This document shows, in pieces, positions 1 through 12,583 of a stretch of DNA of 64,000 nt. The position numbers were made by a program, and so were the translations under genes. Positions within the stretch are counted from its first letter, which is position 1. The number at the start of each line of letters is the position of its first letter. Origin of the DNA: Larix kaempferi (taxonomy: Eukaryota > Streptophyta > Pinopsida > Pinales > Pinaceae); assembly GCA_027924585.1 (NCBI GenBank), contig BSBM01000602.1, forward strand, positions 12,578,501-12,642,500, read 5' to 3'. The notes below the pieces were generated by a model, which worked only from the letters and a program-made list of their open reading frames with translations, made no database searches and was not told where the DNA came from.

Positions 1-149
1 AAATGTTGTTTGATTTGTTTATATTCAAACAACTAATTTTTGGCATATTTAATTTGGTGTGGCTGTCTTGATCTTCAACACTAACATGCTCTTTTTACTA
101 TAACATCGCAAGTCTTGTAACAAAAGGTTATTATGGATGTAAATGTTGT

Positions 150-1893
150 GGTCCTTCTATGAAGGCTAGGTGGTCCAAAGACCTATGAAAGACAATGCAC
201 GAATTCTCTAGGGTAAAATCCCATAAAACCACTCTTATAAATGAGCAAGATTTGCTTTCAATGGTAAATGAGAGAGAACCCAAAGGCCTGAAATAATGAC
301 ATCGGTTAACTGGCTTAGGGCATATGATAGAGAGGAGAAGGAATACACGTAAATGTTCAATTCAAATGTGCAACCTTTGATCGATGATTCTGAACTCTTC
401 AACACCTATGTTGAGAAAATGCCCAAAGGGATGAAAAGAAAATCAATATTTTATGAGATCCCAGATTGGGAGCATCTTAATATTTCCCACTTACTAGATC
501 CCATGCATATATTTAAAAATGTTTCATGTTCTTTGTAGCGTCACATATCATCCAAAAAAAGTGGCAAGTTGGATGTCAAGAAAGATCTTATTTCTTTAAA
601 TACTAAAAAGAAGCATTACCCAAGACAAGAAAATAGAGGAGACGCTGATCCCTCTTTTTCATTTAAAAAAGGGGATGTCCCATGGATTTTGAAGAAAGAT
701 GATCTTAATTTGGCAAAGGAAGTTATATAGGGTGTGAAGGCACCTTCTTTTTATGGGCCTACTCTACAATGTTGCTTCACTAGAGATGAAGAGTTGTAAA
801 GTTTGAAATCATATGACCATCTCAACCTACTGAGGGTACATTTAATGTCAAAAAATTGTTTTTACACTTTATTTATATCTTTTACCACACAAGTTAAAAT
901 GTAGTTCATTTTTTTGTCTACTTTGTAGTGTCATTATCTGTTGTTCATGCATGGGTGTGTGAACCACGACTTTCCCGATGACCTGCGATGTGCCATATCT
1001 AAACTATCTCCATTTGTATGGTGGATCACATCAAATGATATTTACATCACTAGCATTCCACGGTGGCGTCTAGAGATAGCTGAGATTGTTTGTATGTTTG
1101 AGAAGGAACTACCGTCGAGTTTCATGGACTTGCAAGTTCATCTTCTAAGTCACCCAATTGATGAGGTTGAATTTTTCGGGGTGGTCTCATGTCGCTGGAT
1201 GTTCTTCTTGGAGAGGTTCATGAAAAAAGTGAAGGGATTTGTTCGACAAATGGAAAAACCCCAAGGGTCTATGGTAGAGGGGTACATAGTATATGAGTTG
1301 TTCTATTATGCTAGTGAGTACATCAAGCAAATCGACCACACACCAGGTGCATTGATTTGGGATGATGAACATGATGAGGACAAAAGGAAAGGGGAGGTAT
1401 TGGAAATGAATGGAAATAAGGCGTATGATAAACGTTAAGTCACTTAACTTTCGATCTTCAAATTTCCACATAGTAACTATTCACAGCAAACTTCAAAATC
1501 TAATATATTTGATCCCATACGTACTGAAAGTGATTTTGTTTCCATGAATACAACAACAAATTTAGAAATTGATGGAATCAATAAATGTATTCTTTACAAT
1601 GCGGAAGCAACACGGTTGTGGGTCGCATCGTATAGAGGAGGAAACGAGACATTGACAGAAAATAATTCAGGCGTTTGTACGGTAGAATCATGCCTTTTCC
1701 AAATCATTTAAATAAAAATATGCCAATGATATGTCCTAACAGTTGGGTTGCAGACCAAGTCAGAGAGAAATATGGTGCATCCGGTCGTTACCCTCCTGAA
1801 GAGGAGGATGCTCTAAACATTGGGATAGGGTGCAACAACTTGACAAAAAATATTTCTGTATATTTCCAACTTTATAATGCAACTTTGAATTAT
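150..1893 (+). pseudogene. CACTA transposase remnant: TNP2/Transposase_21 C-terminal part and DUF4218
   Basis: The frame at 353-538 has the TNP2 pattern in which a short aromatic stretch precedes LDPMHIFKNV, equivalent to the family's LDVMHIEKNV motif. The same product continues to about 840 with scattered stops at 536, 728 and 797. The stretch 941-1437 is one open frame matching DUF4218: LPSSFMDLQVHLLSHPIDEVE, then a WMFFLERFMKKVKGFVR core, a GSMVEGY motif and a C-terminal tail. The frame at 1675-1893 carries a further conserved tail before the retrotransposon cuts it. In the family this protein cuts at the CACTA ends in the nucleus. Stops and frame changes make this copy non-functional. The family call is firm; exon limits are not. 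Confidence 0.8.
1889..1893. repeat. Target-site duplication ATTAT, left copy
   Basis: ATTAT lies immediately left of the LTR start TGTTGG at 1894. The identical five bases follow the right LTR end at 23367-23371. A 5-bp duplication is normal for LTR retrotransposon integration, and it proves that 1894-23366 is one insertion. Confidence 0.9.
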
Positions 1894-3830
1894 TGTTGGA
1901 ATCGATTCAATACCGAGAGGGGGGGTGAATCAATATTAGCACAGTTATCAACAATTTTTACCTTCTTAAGCAAATTAGCCTTTACTTAATTCCTATCTCC
2001 TATTATGCATCAATTAATAAACATCCACACATATATGCACCACCATAAACAACACATAACACACGGGATTTTTACGTGGAAACCCAAACGGGAGAAAACC
2101 ACAGAATGTTTCTTTATAATGATAAAGAATACATTCGAGGAAGCACCAACTTCATGTGTTTATTAACAACAATTGGAAGGAAGCACCAATCCCCTGGTTT
2201 TACAGGATCCAACCTGAAGGAATCTACAAATCCATGTGTTTCTCCTGCACCAACTCGGAGGAGGCACCAACCCCCTTCTCTCCTTGTTGTTTTACAGGCA
2301 CCAACATGAAGGAAGCTCTAACTCCCTGTCTCCTTGCCCTGTCCGACCGCCCTGATGTCCAATGTATGTTTTTTTCATACTGAACTTCCACTTTGCACAC
2401 ACTAATGATCTTCTGATTATAATTCTATCGTGTGCTACCTTTGTATGCAGTCTATACTCTATCATTGAGATGGAAAATTCACTTGACTTCTCATTCCTCT
2501 CAAATCACACTTATGTTGATGAATTACTTCATGTTCTATGTGCTCGTTGATACTACAGTCAGTGTCATTGATTATCTCTGAGTTATGCTAATTAAGTGAC
2601 TGCAATGACCAACTGATATTGTGCTTTCAATTGCTAGATTGTTGTTTTGAAATAAAGCACTAGTAACAAATAGAACTGTGCACTTACTAATGGGTCTGTT
2701 TTGTTTAAGTGTTGTAGTTTCTTAGACAATCTGCGACGTCCTATGCATCAAATGATTCGTCCATCACGTTTAACACACTTGTCTCAGATCATCTACTTCA
2801 TGATGCACACACTGGATCCTGTCATTGTTCTGTCGTCGCGCATCAGATGGTCTACTCAACTTTGCACACTTTCACTTATGTTCATATGCATCAACAAGAC
2901 ATATGTGCATTATCTAATAATATTCAGTTATGTATCCGCACTTCTGTCTTTACTACATCTGTGACTAACGGCGTGCTGATTGTAATGTTGTCCTTTGAAA
3001 CATCAAGCACTTGTGCATACTTTAGTATTTCTTCCGTTCAGTACTTACGCATCCATCACAAATCTACAACATCTTTTTGTGCACCATCAAACCTTTGTAA
3101 TGTTGTATGTGTGCACTCGGCTCCTCGCTAGATCATACTGTTCTGTCCTTGATCCCTTTGATGCTTCGAATATCAAACTTCAACAAACACTTGAAGCTCT
3201 TATGCTCTCCACATTAAGCTTACATCCATTATCCAACTTGCATCTCTATTTATACATGCCATGCATGTATTGTATGTTCACAAGTTGGTTGTGGCATCCC
3301 TTCTTCCATACTTCTCGAATTGTGCATATGCCACATGTCATCTTCTGCATTGTTGATGTGTCATTTGTTAGATGTCAAGCGTCTTCCTGGTCCACAACAT
3401 AGTGGGACTCTACACCTTGGTGGTATACGTCTGTGCCCTTGATGTACCATTGCCTTGAGGTATGTGCACATCCTTACTCTTCATTTTGATGAGTCTATAA
3501 CCTTTGTTGTACCATCCCTTGTGGGTATTGCACCCTTGAGGTATTAATGTTTCATGGAATGTGCGCATACTCTAACTTCTACTTGGTGGGATTATGATCC
3601 TTGCCTTGTCATCTCTTGTGGGACTTGCGCACCTGTTGTACCATCGGTGTTGGAATTTTCTCATAGACTTGCTTCAATCGTTGTACCTTTCTAGGAACAT
3701 GTGCGCATTCCACTAAACTATAGAATCTTCTAATTGGCTAGGCTTGTGTGCTTTCAGGATTGTCCAACCATTTGTTGGTTCTTACTTCTTGCGCACTTCC
3801 GACCATCAACCAAACAATGCTTAGAATTGC

Positions 3831-4020
3831 TTGCACACTTGTACCATTTGTTCAACTATATCCTTGGTTGCTTGTGCACGTGTACCATTATGTAACCAAC
3901 ACCTTGGTTGCTTGTGCACTGTCCAACCAACTCCTTGGATGCTTGTGCACCTGTACCACTGTCCAACCAACACCTTGGTTGCTTGTGCACCTGTACCACT
4001 GTCCAACCTACTCCTTTGAT
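3831..4020. repeat. Minisatellite inside the left LTR
   Basis: Four to five imperfect copies of a unit like TTGCTTGTGCACCTGTACC followed by a TGTCCAACCAACACC-type stretch. The matching array in the right LTR is at 22790-22980, so the repeat was already part of the LTR before insertion. Confidence 0.75.
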
Positions 4021-4382
4021 TGCTACAATGAGAGAGTATGACTTAGTGGACTTGATATTTGCGCAAGGACCATATGCAGAATTATACATTACTTGTGTTC
4101 TTCTTAAAACTAGATCTGCATGATGTATATTCCTTGGACACACTTATTCAAATGGGATGTACTTCTTAATATACTTCATCAAACTAACATCCATGTTTTT
4201 CACCTTCACCATCTTGCGCATATACTTCTGGTATTCATGTTCTTCTTTATCTTGCGCATATACTTCTTCAAAGTGGCTTCCATATACTTCTTCACACTAC
4301 TGTAGGAATTTTGTATCCACTTTGACATTAGTTGATATCAATGACTCATACTATATCAATTGACATTAGTTGACATCAATGA

Positions 4383-5214
4383 TGTTGGCAGGTGGTTAGT
4401 ATGGGTCATTATCGCAGCACCGCGAGTGTTGCGATACCGCAGAAGACGGGAAGCTGAGCGTAAATAATGTCATCTTTTGTAGTTTTGGATCAAATGTACC
4501 GTGGTATGCGTGTTTTTGGGTCATTTGGACCATGTCAGTTAGATTTTGGGTCATTTGGACCATGTCAGTTAGATTTTGAGTCATTTGCTCAAGTGTCGGT
4601 TAGGAAGTCGGTAGAACGTGGACAAGCATTGTAAAGGCGGAAGCCTATATATAGACATAAGTTGTGAGTGTTGAATTATCTTTATATGGATCCTTAGATG
4701 TTGGATGTGTGTGTATTTGAGTCTGTATCTGAGATCAAGAGATATTGAGGAGATCTGTATTTTGCGGAGGTAATGTATCTGGGTTTTTGCGGAGATAATA
4801 TGATATGACGAAGCTGTTTTTGCGCAATCCCTGTGATTCTTTTGTTTGGTTATGGTAATGCATGTTGTGATATATGAATGATGAAATGTTTCCTTAATGC
4901 AATATTTGCTTTACTGTTATCTTTGTTGCGATGAATATTTATGTTGAATGATGCTACGAATATAAATGATGTTTGGGTAAATTGCATAAGATCTATTTTA
5001 ATGTTGCAACAAGTTAAGTAGTTGAGCCGCAACCATCGTCCTTCATTAAGCAGAAACATGGTTCCGTCAACTCTTCCTGAACATCTCGGGTGAGACTTCA
5101 TCTGCTCCGCAGGTGTCGCTAGACGGGGTTAAACTTGTCTAGGTCAGTGCTCAGGAAGATCGCAATATGTGTCGAAAGTGAGTGGAACCCCTGTCGACAG
5201 GGTTTGTGTCAACA
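4383..5214. mobile_element. Solo LTR nested in the left copia LTR
   Basis: This 832-bp block is absent from the otherwise collinear right LTR. It begins TGTTGGCAGG, ends TGTCAACA and is flanked by the 5-bp duplication AATGA (4378-4382 and 5215-5219). Inside it has a CCTATATATAG TATA-like stretch near 4647 and two to three copies of a GGGTCATTTGGACCATGTCAG repeat at about 4510-4590. No internal retroelement coding accompanies it, so it is best read as a solo LTR left by LTR-LTR recombination. Its own orientation is uncertain; the TATA-like stretch favours plus. Confidence 0.85.
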
Positions 5215-5235
5215 AATGACAACCAAATTTCAACA

Positions 5236-5249
5236 ATCTCCCCCTTTGG
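5236..5249 (-). other. Polypurine tract of the minus-strand copia element
   Basis: The minus strand reads CCAAAGGGGGAGAT directly before the LTR. This is the classic plant copia plus-strand primer. A second CTCCCCCTTTG tract sits at 5687-5697 and could be an older or duplicated primer. Confidence 0.8.
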
Positions 5250-6590
5250 AATTGATGTCAACACCTTATGAAGTTTGTGCCTGATCTTCTTTGGACCGTA
5301 TGCTTCATCTATACCTGGTCACAAGGCTCCCCTTGTGTATATGTTGCACCTGAGTTCTTTGGGTTGTTTTCTACTACGCCTGCGCGAACCATGCTCTTCT
5401 GTTACTTTTGCGCAGAACCATACAATTAGTCATCTTTATGTCATTTCTTCAAATGATCTGTTTCACGGTCTTTCACGTATGTTGTAGCTTCATGTTTCAT
5501 TTCATGTATATGTTGTTGTCTACATTTACCCCCCTTTCATGTTGTTTCGCTGAAATCATGCATCTCTCCATGTCTCAGCTTCATGTCATCTTCATGATGT
5601 GCATTTTATGCCTCAGCTTCATGTATCTTTCTTCACCTTCATGTCAGCTTCATGACATGCATTTTATGCCTAAGCTTCATGCATTTCTCCCCCTTTGACA
5701 TCAAAGGCAAAGATGTGTCATTACCTTTGCACTGTGAATTCTTCTGTTTGTTTTGCGCTGGCCTCATCCTCAACTATTTTCAGGGATAACTCCCCTTGTA
5801 TTCACGCTTTCTTTTTTTTTGCTGTGATCCTGCACTAATGTCTTTTCATAATTATATTTGAATTTTTTTTCGTTATATATATTACATTGTTCCTTCATCT
5901 TGATCTCCTGTTCTTGTCACAATACTTCATTATCCCTTGCGCAGTTATCCATACAGACTTCCTTACTTGTCAACTCTGTAGTGTCGAAGTCAATCTTCTA
6001 CTGGTTTTGCACTACACTTCATGCACATGATTGCTTCATATGTCACATTTACTACGTTGTCACAGGGCCTTGTCGCATTTAATGTTGTCGCAACCTTTTC
6101 CATGACAACCAAAGATATAACACGCTTTTCATTTATCGGCCACCTCGGCATAAAAATGGACATGACACTCAGTTCGTACGACAACATTGACGTGTTGCTT
6201 CCATACTCAAACCTTTTGAGGCAACATTCTTCATCATATGGTGCAATGAATTAAATTTCCGCATTTTCGTATTGTTTCCAAAAACTCATTAAAGTTAGCA
6301 TTTATTTTTGGCAACTCCACCACCTTCTTCGACTTGTGCAACATTGAATACATTTCTCATCAATTTAATTCCATGCATGCGAACATCTTTCAATCAAATC
6401 TATAATATTTATGCGAACAATGCCTGGTTCATGACTTCTTGCATCCTTGCATTTCTATGTCGCATTGCTATCTGATCCTTCCTTTGATTTTCCTTTTTCC
6501 TTTCAATGGCTTACTTCTATCACATAATAAACAATTCCCTTTGGAATTTGCGTCATGTCATCCAAAATCAACAGTCTGAGTTTTCACGTT
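5250..6590 (-). other. 3' untranslated internal region of the copia element
   Basis: No convincing coding. The sequence is rich in a CAGCTTCATG-type repeat (about 5480-5680: TTCATGTCAT, CTTCATGTAT, AGCTTCATGA) and has a second purine-tract-like site near 5690. It is interpreted as the region between the last coding segment and the polypurine tract. Confidence 0.5.
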
Positions 6591-6596
6591 TGAGAG

Positions 6597-6995
6597 CTAA
6601 TATGGGTTCCTAGTAGCAATGAATGCAGGATAGCCAAATTCTTCATCAATACTCTCAGTCACAGGTGAACCATATACATTATGAGCAACTGATGCTTCTG
6701 ACTCATTGGGTTGATAATTTGGAGCGTCAGCAGCAACAAATTTTGGATGAATTATCTCGTCTTCGGCCTCATCATGTTGAACCATCATCATCTGCCACTC
6801 TGTAGCTTCTTCCAATACTTCCTTCTTTTGAATATACAGCACTGGTTCTGGTCGATTTGGAGTTATGTCTTGCAAACCAGTCATATATGGAGCTTGATCT
6901 CGAACTGCAACTATAGAATGCTCCAACATTTTCTCAATTTTTCTCATTTCCCTTCTTCCTTGTATATTCCATTCTTGGCTTCGACATGGAGTCAT
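6597..6995 (-). pseudogene. Unrecognised coding remnant of the copia element
   Basis: A 132-codon minus-strand frame rich in Glu, Met and Asp, without a motif I recognise. It lies downstream of the two zinc-knuckle segments of the same element and in the same orientation, where protease or integrase would be expected. No D-S/T-G, HHCC or DDE signature is visible. It could be a diverged accessory frame of the non-autonomous family or chance. The function is not known. Confidence 0.35.
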
Positions 6996-7346
6996 GACTC
7001 ATGCAAATCTGTAATCATGCCCAATTTTGAATATATTGAAAAGATCCATTTTGCGCAATCTCATGTCTTTCAACAACGTTTGATTCTTCAGGTAATTGTA
7101 CCACTAAATTCAATATGATACTCTATGTTCTATAATATATCATATGCATAGTAAATCTACAATAACTTGATGAATGGATACATTTCCCTTTTTTGTGATA
7201 TTATGAACTTAACATAAACACATTCTAACCTCAGACACATTTTGAATAACATCACACATTTACAACCACACACCTAACTAACATCCCCTTGAATTACTTA
7301 AGATGCATCGTGTTGAACTCAAGGGTCTCCCATAGTCCTTATGAGA

Positions 7347-7655
7347 TTAGCTATAGAGGCAGCAATATCTTGTTGCATTAGATGCACCTGGATTGTCTGC
7401 ATCTTTAGCGCACTCATGAGGAGATTTATTTACCCAAGCCTTGTTGTGCGCACTTCTATTTTGATTATGTTCTAGAGATTTTCCACCAAAGTCAATTTGA
7501 GTGTGGTATCTTTTGCGCAACAAATCTTCATCTCGATAACTTACTGCTTTTTGACATTTCATGGCCTTGTGTCCAAAACCATCGCATAAATAACATCTCA
7601 TAGTTTGACAATATTTTGCAACATTGCCAAAACGATTGCCTCTTCCACACTTCAC
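7347..7655 (-). pseudogene. Second zinc-knuckle-containing segment of the copia gag
   Basis: The minus-strand frame contains CYLCDGFGHKAMKC, a CX2CX4HX4C zinc knuckle of the retroviral/copia nucleocapsid type. A weaker cysteine pair lies just before it. The family role is packaging of element RNA. It is separated by about 0.5 kb from the first knuckle (near 8690), and the order on the minus strand is gag N-terminus, knuckle 1, charged region, knuckle 2. Two widely spaced knuckles are unusual for copia gag. No start codon can be assigned. Confidence 0.6.
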
Positions 7656-8167
7656 CCTACTGATCCTTCTTCGATTGGTATATTTAAAAGAGTTATAGCT
7701 GAAGGAATTATCATACCTGAAAGACTTATCATGATTTGAGCAATGCTCTTAATCGCATACCTTCCTTGTTGTTTTTACAGAACCAAGACCTCTTTTGTCT
7801 TTTGGTGGTCTCTGATCCTTCGAAATCTTGTTCAGTATTGTCGTGCTATCTTTTAACCTATTCTGCACTTCATCTTCATATTTTGTCTTGTCACTTTCTG
7901 ATTATGCACAGATAGGGTCGGCACTTGCAATACGTACTTGTTTCTTGCCCTTTATCTCAGTCAGCTTGTCTTCTAGATGAGATATCTCTTTATCATTTTC
8001 TTCAAGTTGATTTGTCATCATCTTGATCTTCTGCGCCAATTCCTCCAGTGAGGCTCTCAATGCATATTTCTCTTTCTCAAGTATTGAACCTTTTCTTGTG
8101 TGGAACTCAGCTGAATCTCGTAGCTAGTTATCTTTTCACGGATATTTGCGTCAACTAAAGTTCTATC

Positions 8168-8831
8168 TTATTCTTCATACTTTGACAATTGATCCTGCAA
8201 GAGTTTATTCTTCTTCTTTGGCTTCTTTAAATCATCCAAGGAACTAATCAATTCTCCTTCCCAATCAATGTCTATAGTGTCATCATCGTAGGATTGACTG
8301 TCAATCTTAACTTCTACAACAGGTTTTGGAGGTGTGGTTGGCTTTGGAGGTGTTTTGAATGATCCATTGAAGAAATACTTATATAGTGATATTGGCTTGC
8401 TTTGCGCAACCCAAGTGTTATTCGAACTGGTCCTCTTCTTTTCATCGTTTCTCCCTTCTACTACATGGGCCATGAAGAGTAATTTTTTGGGATCTTCGTG
8501 GCAGTCACTTCCTTCAGACGCATTAATTCCTTCTTCGGTGTACAAACTCTTTCTCTGTTTTGGAATCCTCCTTCTATTCTCAGGTTTGTGTTGTGAGCGC
8601 GCAGTCTTTTGATTATACGAACTAGATTCCTCATCATTGTCCCTATATCCAATTTCATTGAAAGGACACTTCAAGGCATAATGACCTACTCATCCACATC
8701 TAAAGCATTTGAAGGGTAACTTGTTCTTGTACTTACCTCGTCGTCTTTTCAGCTTTCTGACAAAGTTTGATTCCTCGTCATCCGATTCAACACATCAATC
8801 TCTCTCATGATCATGCTTATCCTTTCCTGTG
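8168..8831 (-). pseudogene. Copia gag C-terminal half: first zinc knuckle and charged tail
   Basis: Read on the minus strand from the gypsy insertion site at 8831, the product runs through an acidic ESDDEESNF stretch, a basic LKRRRGKYKNKLPF stretch and CFRCG*VGHYALKCP. The last is a CCHC knuckle with one stop (at about 8691) inside it. It then continues as a charged, low-complexity tail to 8168 (Lys/Pro-rich near 8200-8340). It joins exactly to the gag N-terminal half at 20124, allowing for the CTGTG duplication, so the gypsy element split one gene. The copy is dead because of stops. Confidence 0.75.
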
Positions 8832-9880
8832 TGTTATACCTCATATTGTCACATTGTGTACCATTGAGAGTCTTCATGTCATATCACCATAATAAACATG
8901 ATGTTTGTGCCTCCTAGGGGTGTTAAGACCCTTTATCATTATGTTGGTCCCTTCCCTAGTCACACTTAGAAGTAAATCCAACAACTTAGGGGTTGAAATC
9001 CACTTGACCTAACCCACTTATTGGCCTCCAAGAGATATTTTCATGCCCTGCTAGTGGTGAAAGGCGCGAAAATTCCTTATTTTCGCGTTCTGCATGCCTA
9101 TGGGGGCTTGAAAATTACAACATTTCCACACTTTGCTCAATTATAGGGGCGTGGAAATCCTTGAATAACCATTTTCGTTGGATTTTGGATCTTTGATCTC
9201 GAGGAGATTTTCATGGGATGAGATCCCCCTTCAATTCCCATCTCACATTCCCTCCTTTGCATGATTTAGATCCTTGATCCACATCTCCCTCACTTAGATC
9301 CATAATATCCTCTTAGTGGTTGGCCTCCCAAATCCTATAAGAATAAGGCCATCCATGAGCTAGGGGGGGTGATCTTGGAAGCATCAAACCTATGATCCTA
9401 AGAGTCTTGCAAGGGTGGTGAAGGAGAGATTAGAGGATGATCATGCTGTAAAAATGTCAGGTATAATCCATTTTGATGTACATATTTTCATGGCTTTCCT
9501 ATTAATATAACTTAGCCTATTCCTCCCATTTTCATGTTTTTATGGTAAATGCATGAAATTGTATCTATTTTCATAGTTGGATCTTTGTTCATACATATAT
9601 TTCTTTGGATAAAATGTTTCCTTTCCTTTATGAACGGGTTCATAAGCCCATGATCAAAGGCTGGATCTGGAGCAACATAGGAGTACTAAGAACAATCATC
9701 AAAGTAAGGTACACCATCTACGTGCTTTGTCTTTCCATAGCTTGCTAATATTTTGTATGGGCTAGATCTAGGAGGACTTTAGTGTCTATTTGTTTTCTTT
9801 TTGTCTTGGGTAGGCAACTAGGGGCCTTTTCTAATCCCATGGGGATATCTACCTATCCGTAGGGAGATTTTCTTAGCATA
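8832..9880 (+). repeat. Gypsy LTR copy A (extra, duplicated copy)
   Basis: It begins TGTTATACCTCATATTG directly after CCTGTG and ends ..CTTAGCATA. A primer-site-like AATGGTGACCATATTGGGG follows. It is collinear with copies B and C. It contains several reversed-looking TTTTCGC/GCGAAAA motifs near 9060-9180. Confidence 0.85.
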
Positions 9881-10514
9881 GAAAATGGTGACCATATTGG
9901 GGAATTTTTCCCTAGTTTCACCTTTGATTGCTTGTTGGGATCATCAAATCATCTTCTAAGTATTGTTTCCCATCACCTTAGATCCTCTTTAGTCATCATT
10001 GAGGACTATATTGAACCCATCACTTCATCCCTGCTCAGATGTAGGCATTAATTTTCATTTTTTATACATACAAGAAAATTTTTGCTTCCCCAAAACACCT
10101 TGTAGAGCAAAAATTCCATATTTCCGTGCCCCTGCAGTATCCTAAGACATGAAAATTTCCAAATTTTCGCTACCCCGCAGTGTTCTAGGGCACGAAAATC
10201 TCATATTTTCGCTCTGTGTTGGTATGTATAGGGGCAAAAATCCTTTGTTTTCGATTTTTGGAAGCTTTTTGCTAGGGTTTGCCTTGGTCTGTTGGTTCAA
10301 GGTTATTTACCTGACCTCTTATTGTCTATTAGGAGCTATAAGTTCTCTTTCATCCACAGTTTGAGTGTGTGTTTGTTTGCATTTTTAGGAATTTTTTGCA
10401 CTATATTTGATTAAAATAAACATCAAATGGATCATGTACCCTACAGTCCCTTTGACCCATATTAAGGTGTTTCCAACCATTTGGGATTTGTTGTGTCGTT
10501 TGGATTGCTTTGAT
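9881..10514 (+). other. Gypsy 5' leader, duplicated copy
   Basis: It repeats 11948-12583. It starts with the primer-site-like TGGTGACCATATTGG and carries several CGAAAATTT/AAATTTTCG inverted short motifs near 10070-10260. No coding is evident. Confidence 0.7.
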
Positions 10515-10897
10515 TTCTCCCTTCTACTACATGGACCATGAAAAGTACGTCTTTGGGCTCTTCGTCGCGGTGACTTCCTTCAGACGCATTACTTCCTTCT
10601 TTGGTGTACAGACTCTTTCTCTGTTTTGGAATCCTCCTTCTATTATCAAGTTTGTGTTGTGAACGCGCGGTCTTTTGATTATACGAACTAGATTCCTCAT
10701 CATTGTCGCTATATCCAATTTCCTTGAAAGGACACTTCGAGGCATAATGACCTACTCATACACATATAATGCATTTGAAGGGTAACTTGTTCTTGTACTT
10801 ACCTCGTCCTCTTTTCATCTTTTTGACAAAGTTTGATTCCTCATCTTCTAACTCAGCACATCAATCTCTGTCATGATCATGCTTATCCTTTCCTGTG
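10515..10897 (-). pseudogene. Duplicated fragment of copia gag (zinc-knuckle region)
   Basis: It is a second copy of 8448-8831, including the basic region before the CCHC knuckle and the charged tail, again read on the minus strand. It exists only because of the tandem duplication and is bounded by gypsy leader on the left and gypsy LTR B on the right. Confidence 0.8.
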
Positions 10898-11947
10898 TGT
10901 TATACCTCATATTGTCACACTATGTACCATTGAGAGTCTTCATGTCATATCACCATAAGAAACATGATGTTTGTGCCTCCCAGGGGCGTTAGGACCCTTT
11001 ATCATTATGTTGGTCCCTTCCCTAGTCACACTTGGAAATAAATCCAATAACTTAGGGGTCGAAATCCACTTGACCTAACCCACTTATTGGTCTCCTAGAG
11101 ATAGTTTCACTCCCCGCTAGTATTGCAAGGCGCAAAAATTCCTTATTTTCGCGTTCTACATGCCTATGGGGGCGCAAAAATTACAAAATTTTCGTGCTTT
11201 GCTCAGTTATAAGGGCGTGAAAATCCCTGAATAGCCATTTTCCTTGGATTTTGGATCTTGGATCTCGAGGAGATTTTCATGGGATGAGATCCCCCTTCAA
11301 TTCCCATCTCACATTCCCTCCTTTGCATGATTTAGATCCTTGATCCACATATCCCTCACTTAGATCCATAATATCCTCTTAGTGGTTGGCCTCCCAAATC
11401 TTATAAGAAGAAGGCCATCCATGAGCTAGGGGGGTGATATTTGAAGCATCAAACCTATGATCCTAAGAGTCTTGCAAGGGTGATGAAGGAGAGCTTGGAG
11501 GATGATCATGCTGCAAAAATGTCAGGTATAATCCATTTTGATGTACATATTTTCATGCCTTTCCTATTAATACAACTTAGCATATTCCTCCCATTTTCAT
11601 GTTTTTATGGTAAATGCATGAAATTGTATCTATTTTCATAGTTTGATATTTTTTTTCATACATATATTTCTTTGGAGAAGGTGTTTCCTTTCCTTTATGA
11701 ACGGGTTCATAAGCACAAGATCAGAGGCTAGATCTGGAGCAACATAGGAGTACCGAAAACAATCATCAAAGTAAGGTACACCATCTACCTACTTTGTCTT
11801 TCCATAGCTTGCTAATATTTTGTATGGGATAGATCTAGGAGAACTTTAGTGACTATTTGTTTCCTTTTTGTCTTGGGTAGGCAACTAGGGGCGTTTTCTA
11901 ATCCCAAGGGGATATCTACCTATCCGTAGGGAGATTTTTTTAGCATA
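10898..11947 (+). repeat. Gypsy LTR copy B (5' LTR)
   Basis: It starts TGTTATACCTC after the duplicated CTGTG and ends TTTTAGCATA before AAAATGGCGACC. It is nearly the same length as copies A and C and a few percent diverged from them. Confidence 0.85.
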
Positions 11948-11950
11948 CAA

Positions 11951-11968
11951 AATGGCGACCATATTGGA
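11951..11968 (+). other. Gypsy primer-binding site candidate
   Basis: AATGGCGACCATATTGGA lies 3-4 bases after LTR B. TGGCGACC-type sites are common just inside plant gypsy 5' LTRs. The cognate tRNA is not assigned. Confidence 0.55.
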
Positions 11969-12583
11969 GAATTTTTCCCTAGTTTCACCTTTGATTACTT
12001 GTTTGGATCATCAAATCCTCTTCTGAGTGTTTTTTCCCATCACCTTAGATCCTCTTTAGTCATCACTGAGGACTATCTTGAACCCATCACTTCATCCCCG
12101 CTCGGATCTAAGCATTAATTTTCGTTTTTTACACCTACAGGAAAATTTTCGCTTCCCCAAAACACCTTGTAGAGCGAAAAATTCCATATTTTCGTGCCTC
12201 TGCAGTATCCTCAAACGCGAAAATTTCCAAATTTTCGCATCCCCGCAGTGTTCTAGGGCGCGGAAATCTCATATTTTCGCTCTGTGTTGGTCTGTACAAG
12301 GGTGAAAATCCTTTGTTTTCGATTTTTGGAATCTTTTTGCTAGGGTTTGCCTTGGTCTGTTGGTTCAAGGTTATTTGCCCGACCTCTTGTTGTCTGTTAG
12401 GAGCTATAAGTTCTCTTTCATCCACAGTTTGAGTGCGTGTTTGTTTGCATTTTTAGGAATTTTTTGCACTATATTTGATTAAAATAAACATCAAATGGAT
12501 TGTGTATCCTACAGTACCTTTGACCCATATTAAGGTTTTTCCAACCTTTTGGAATTTGTTGTGTCGTTTGGATTGCTTTGATT

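Larger units (their letters stand above)
1894..5235 (-). repeat. Left LTR (3' LTR in element orientation), enlarged by a solo-LTR insertion
   Basis: It aligns from its first base to its last with 20830-23366, starting TGTTGGAATCGATTC and ending TTCAACA. The 3,342-bp length against 2,537 bp for its partner is explained by an 832-bp insertion at 4383-5214. Near 2070 it has the plant copia-type stretch ACGTGGAAACCC, which on the minus strand corresponds to the R/U5 region. Reading frames inside it are coincidental, since parallel frames in the other LTR have drifted. Confidence 0.9.
8448..12583. repeat. 2,066-bp tandem duplication spanning copia gag, a gypsy LTR and gypsy leader
   Basis: Unit 1 (8448 to about 10514) and unit 2 (about 10515-12583) are collinear. 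Each has roughly 0.38 kb of copia gag, the CTGTG site, a 1.05-kb gypsy LTR and about 0.63 kb of gypsy leader. Offsets measured at the junction and the LTR start are both 2,066. The junction shows only a TT-type microhomology: GATTGCTTTGATT leads into TCTCCC at 10516 but into GGCTTTG at 12584. The copies differ by a few percent, so this is an old genomic event and not an assembly collapse. Confidence 0.88.

Noticed and set aside
2076-4143. Many 60-135-codon frames within the copia LTRs
   Set aside because: They lie in LTR sequence, do not keep frame between the two LTR copies and have no motifs.
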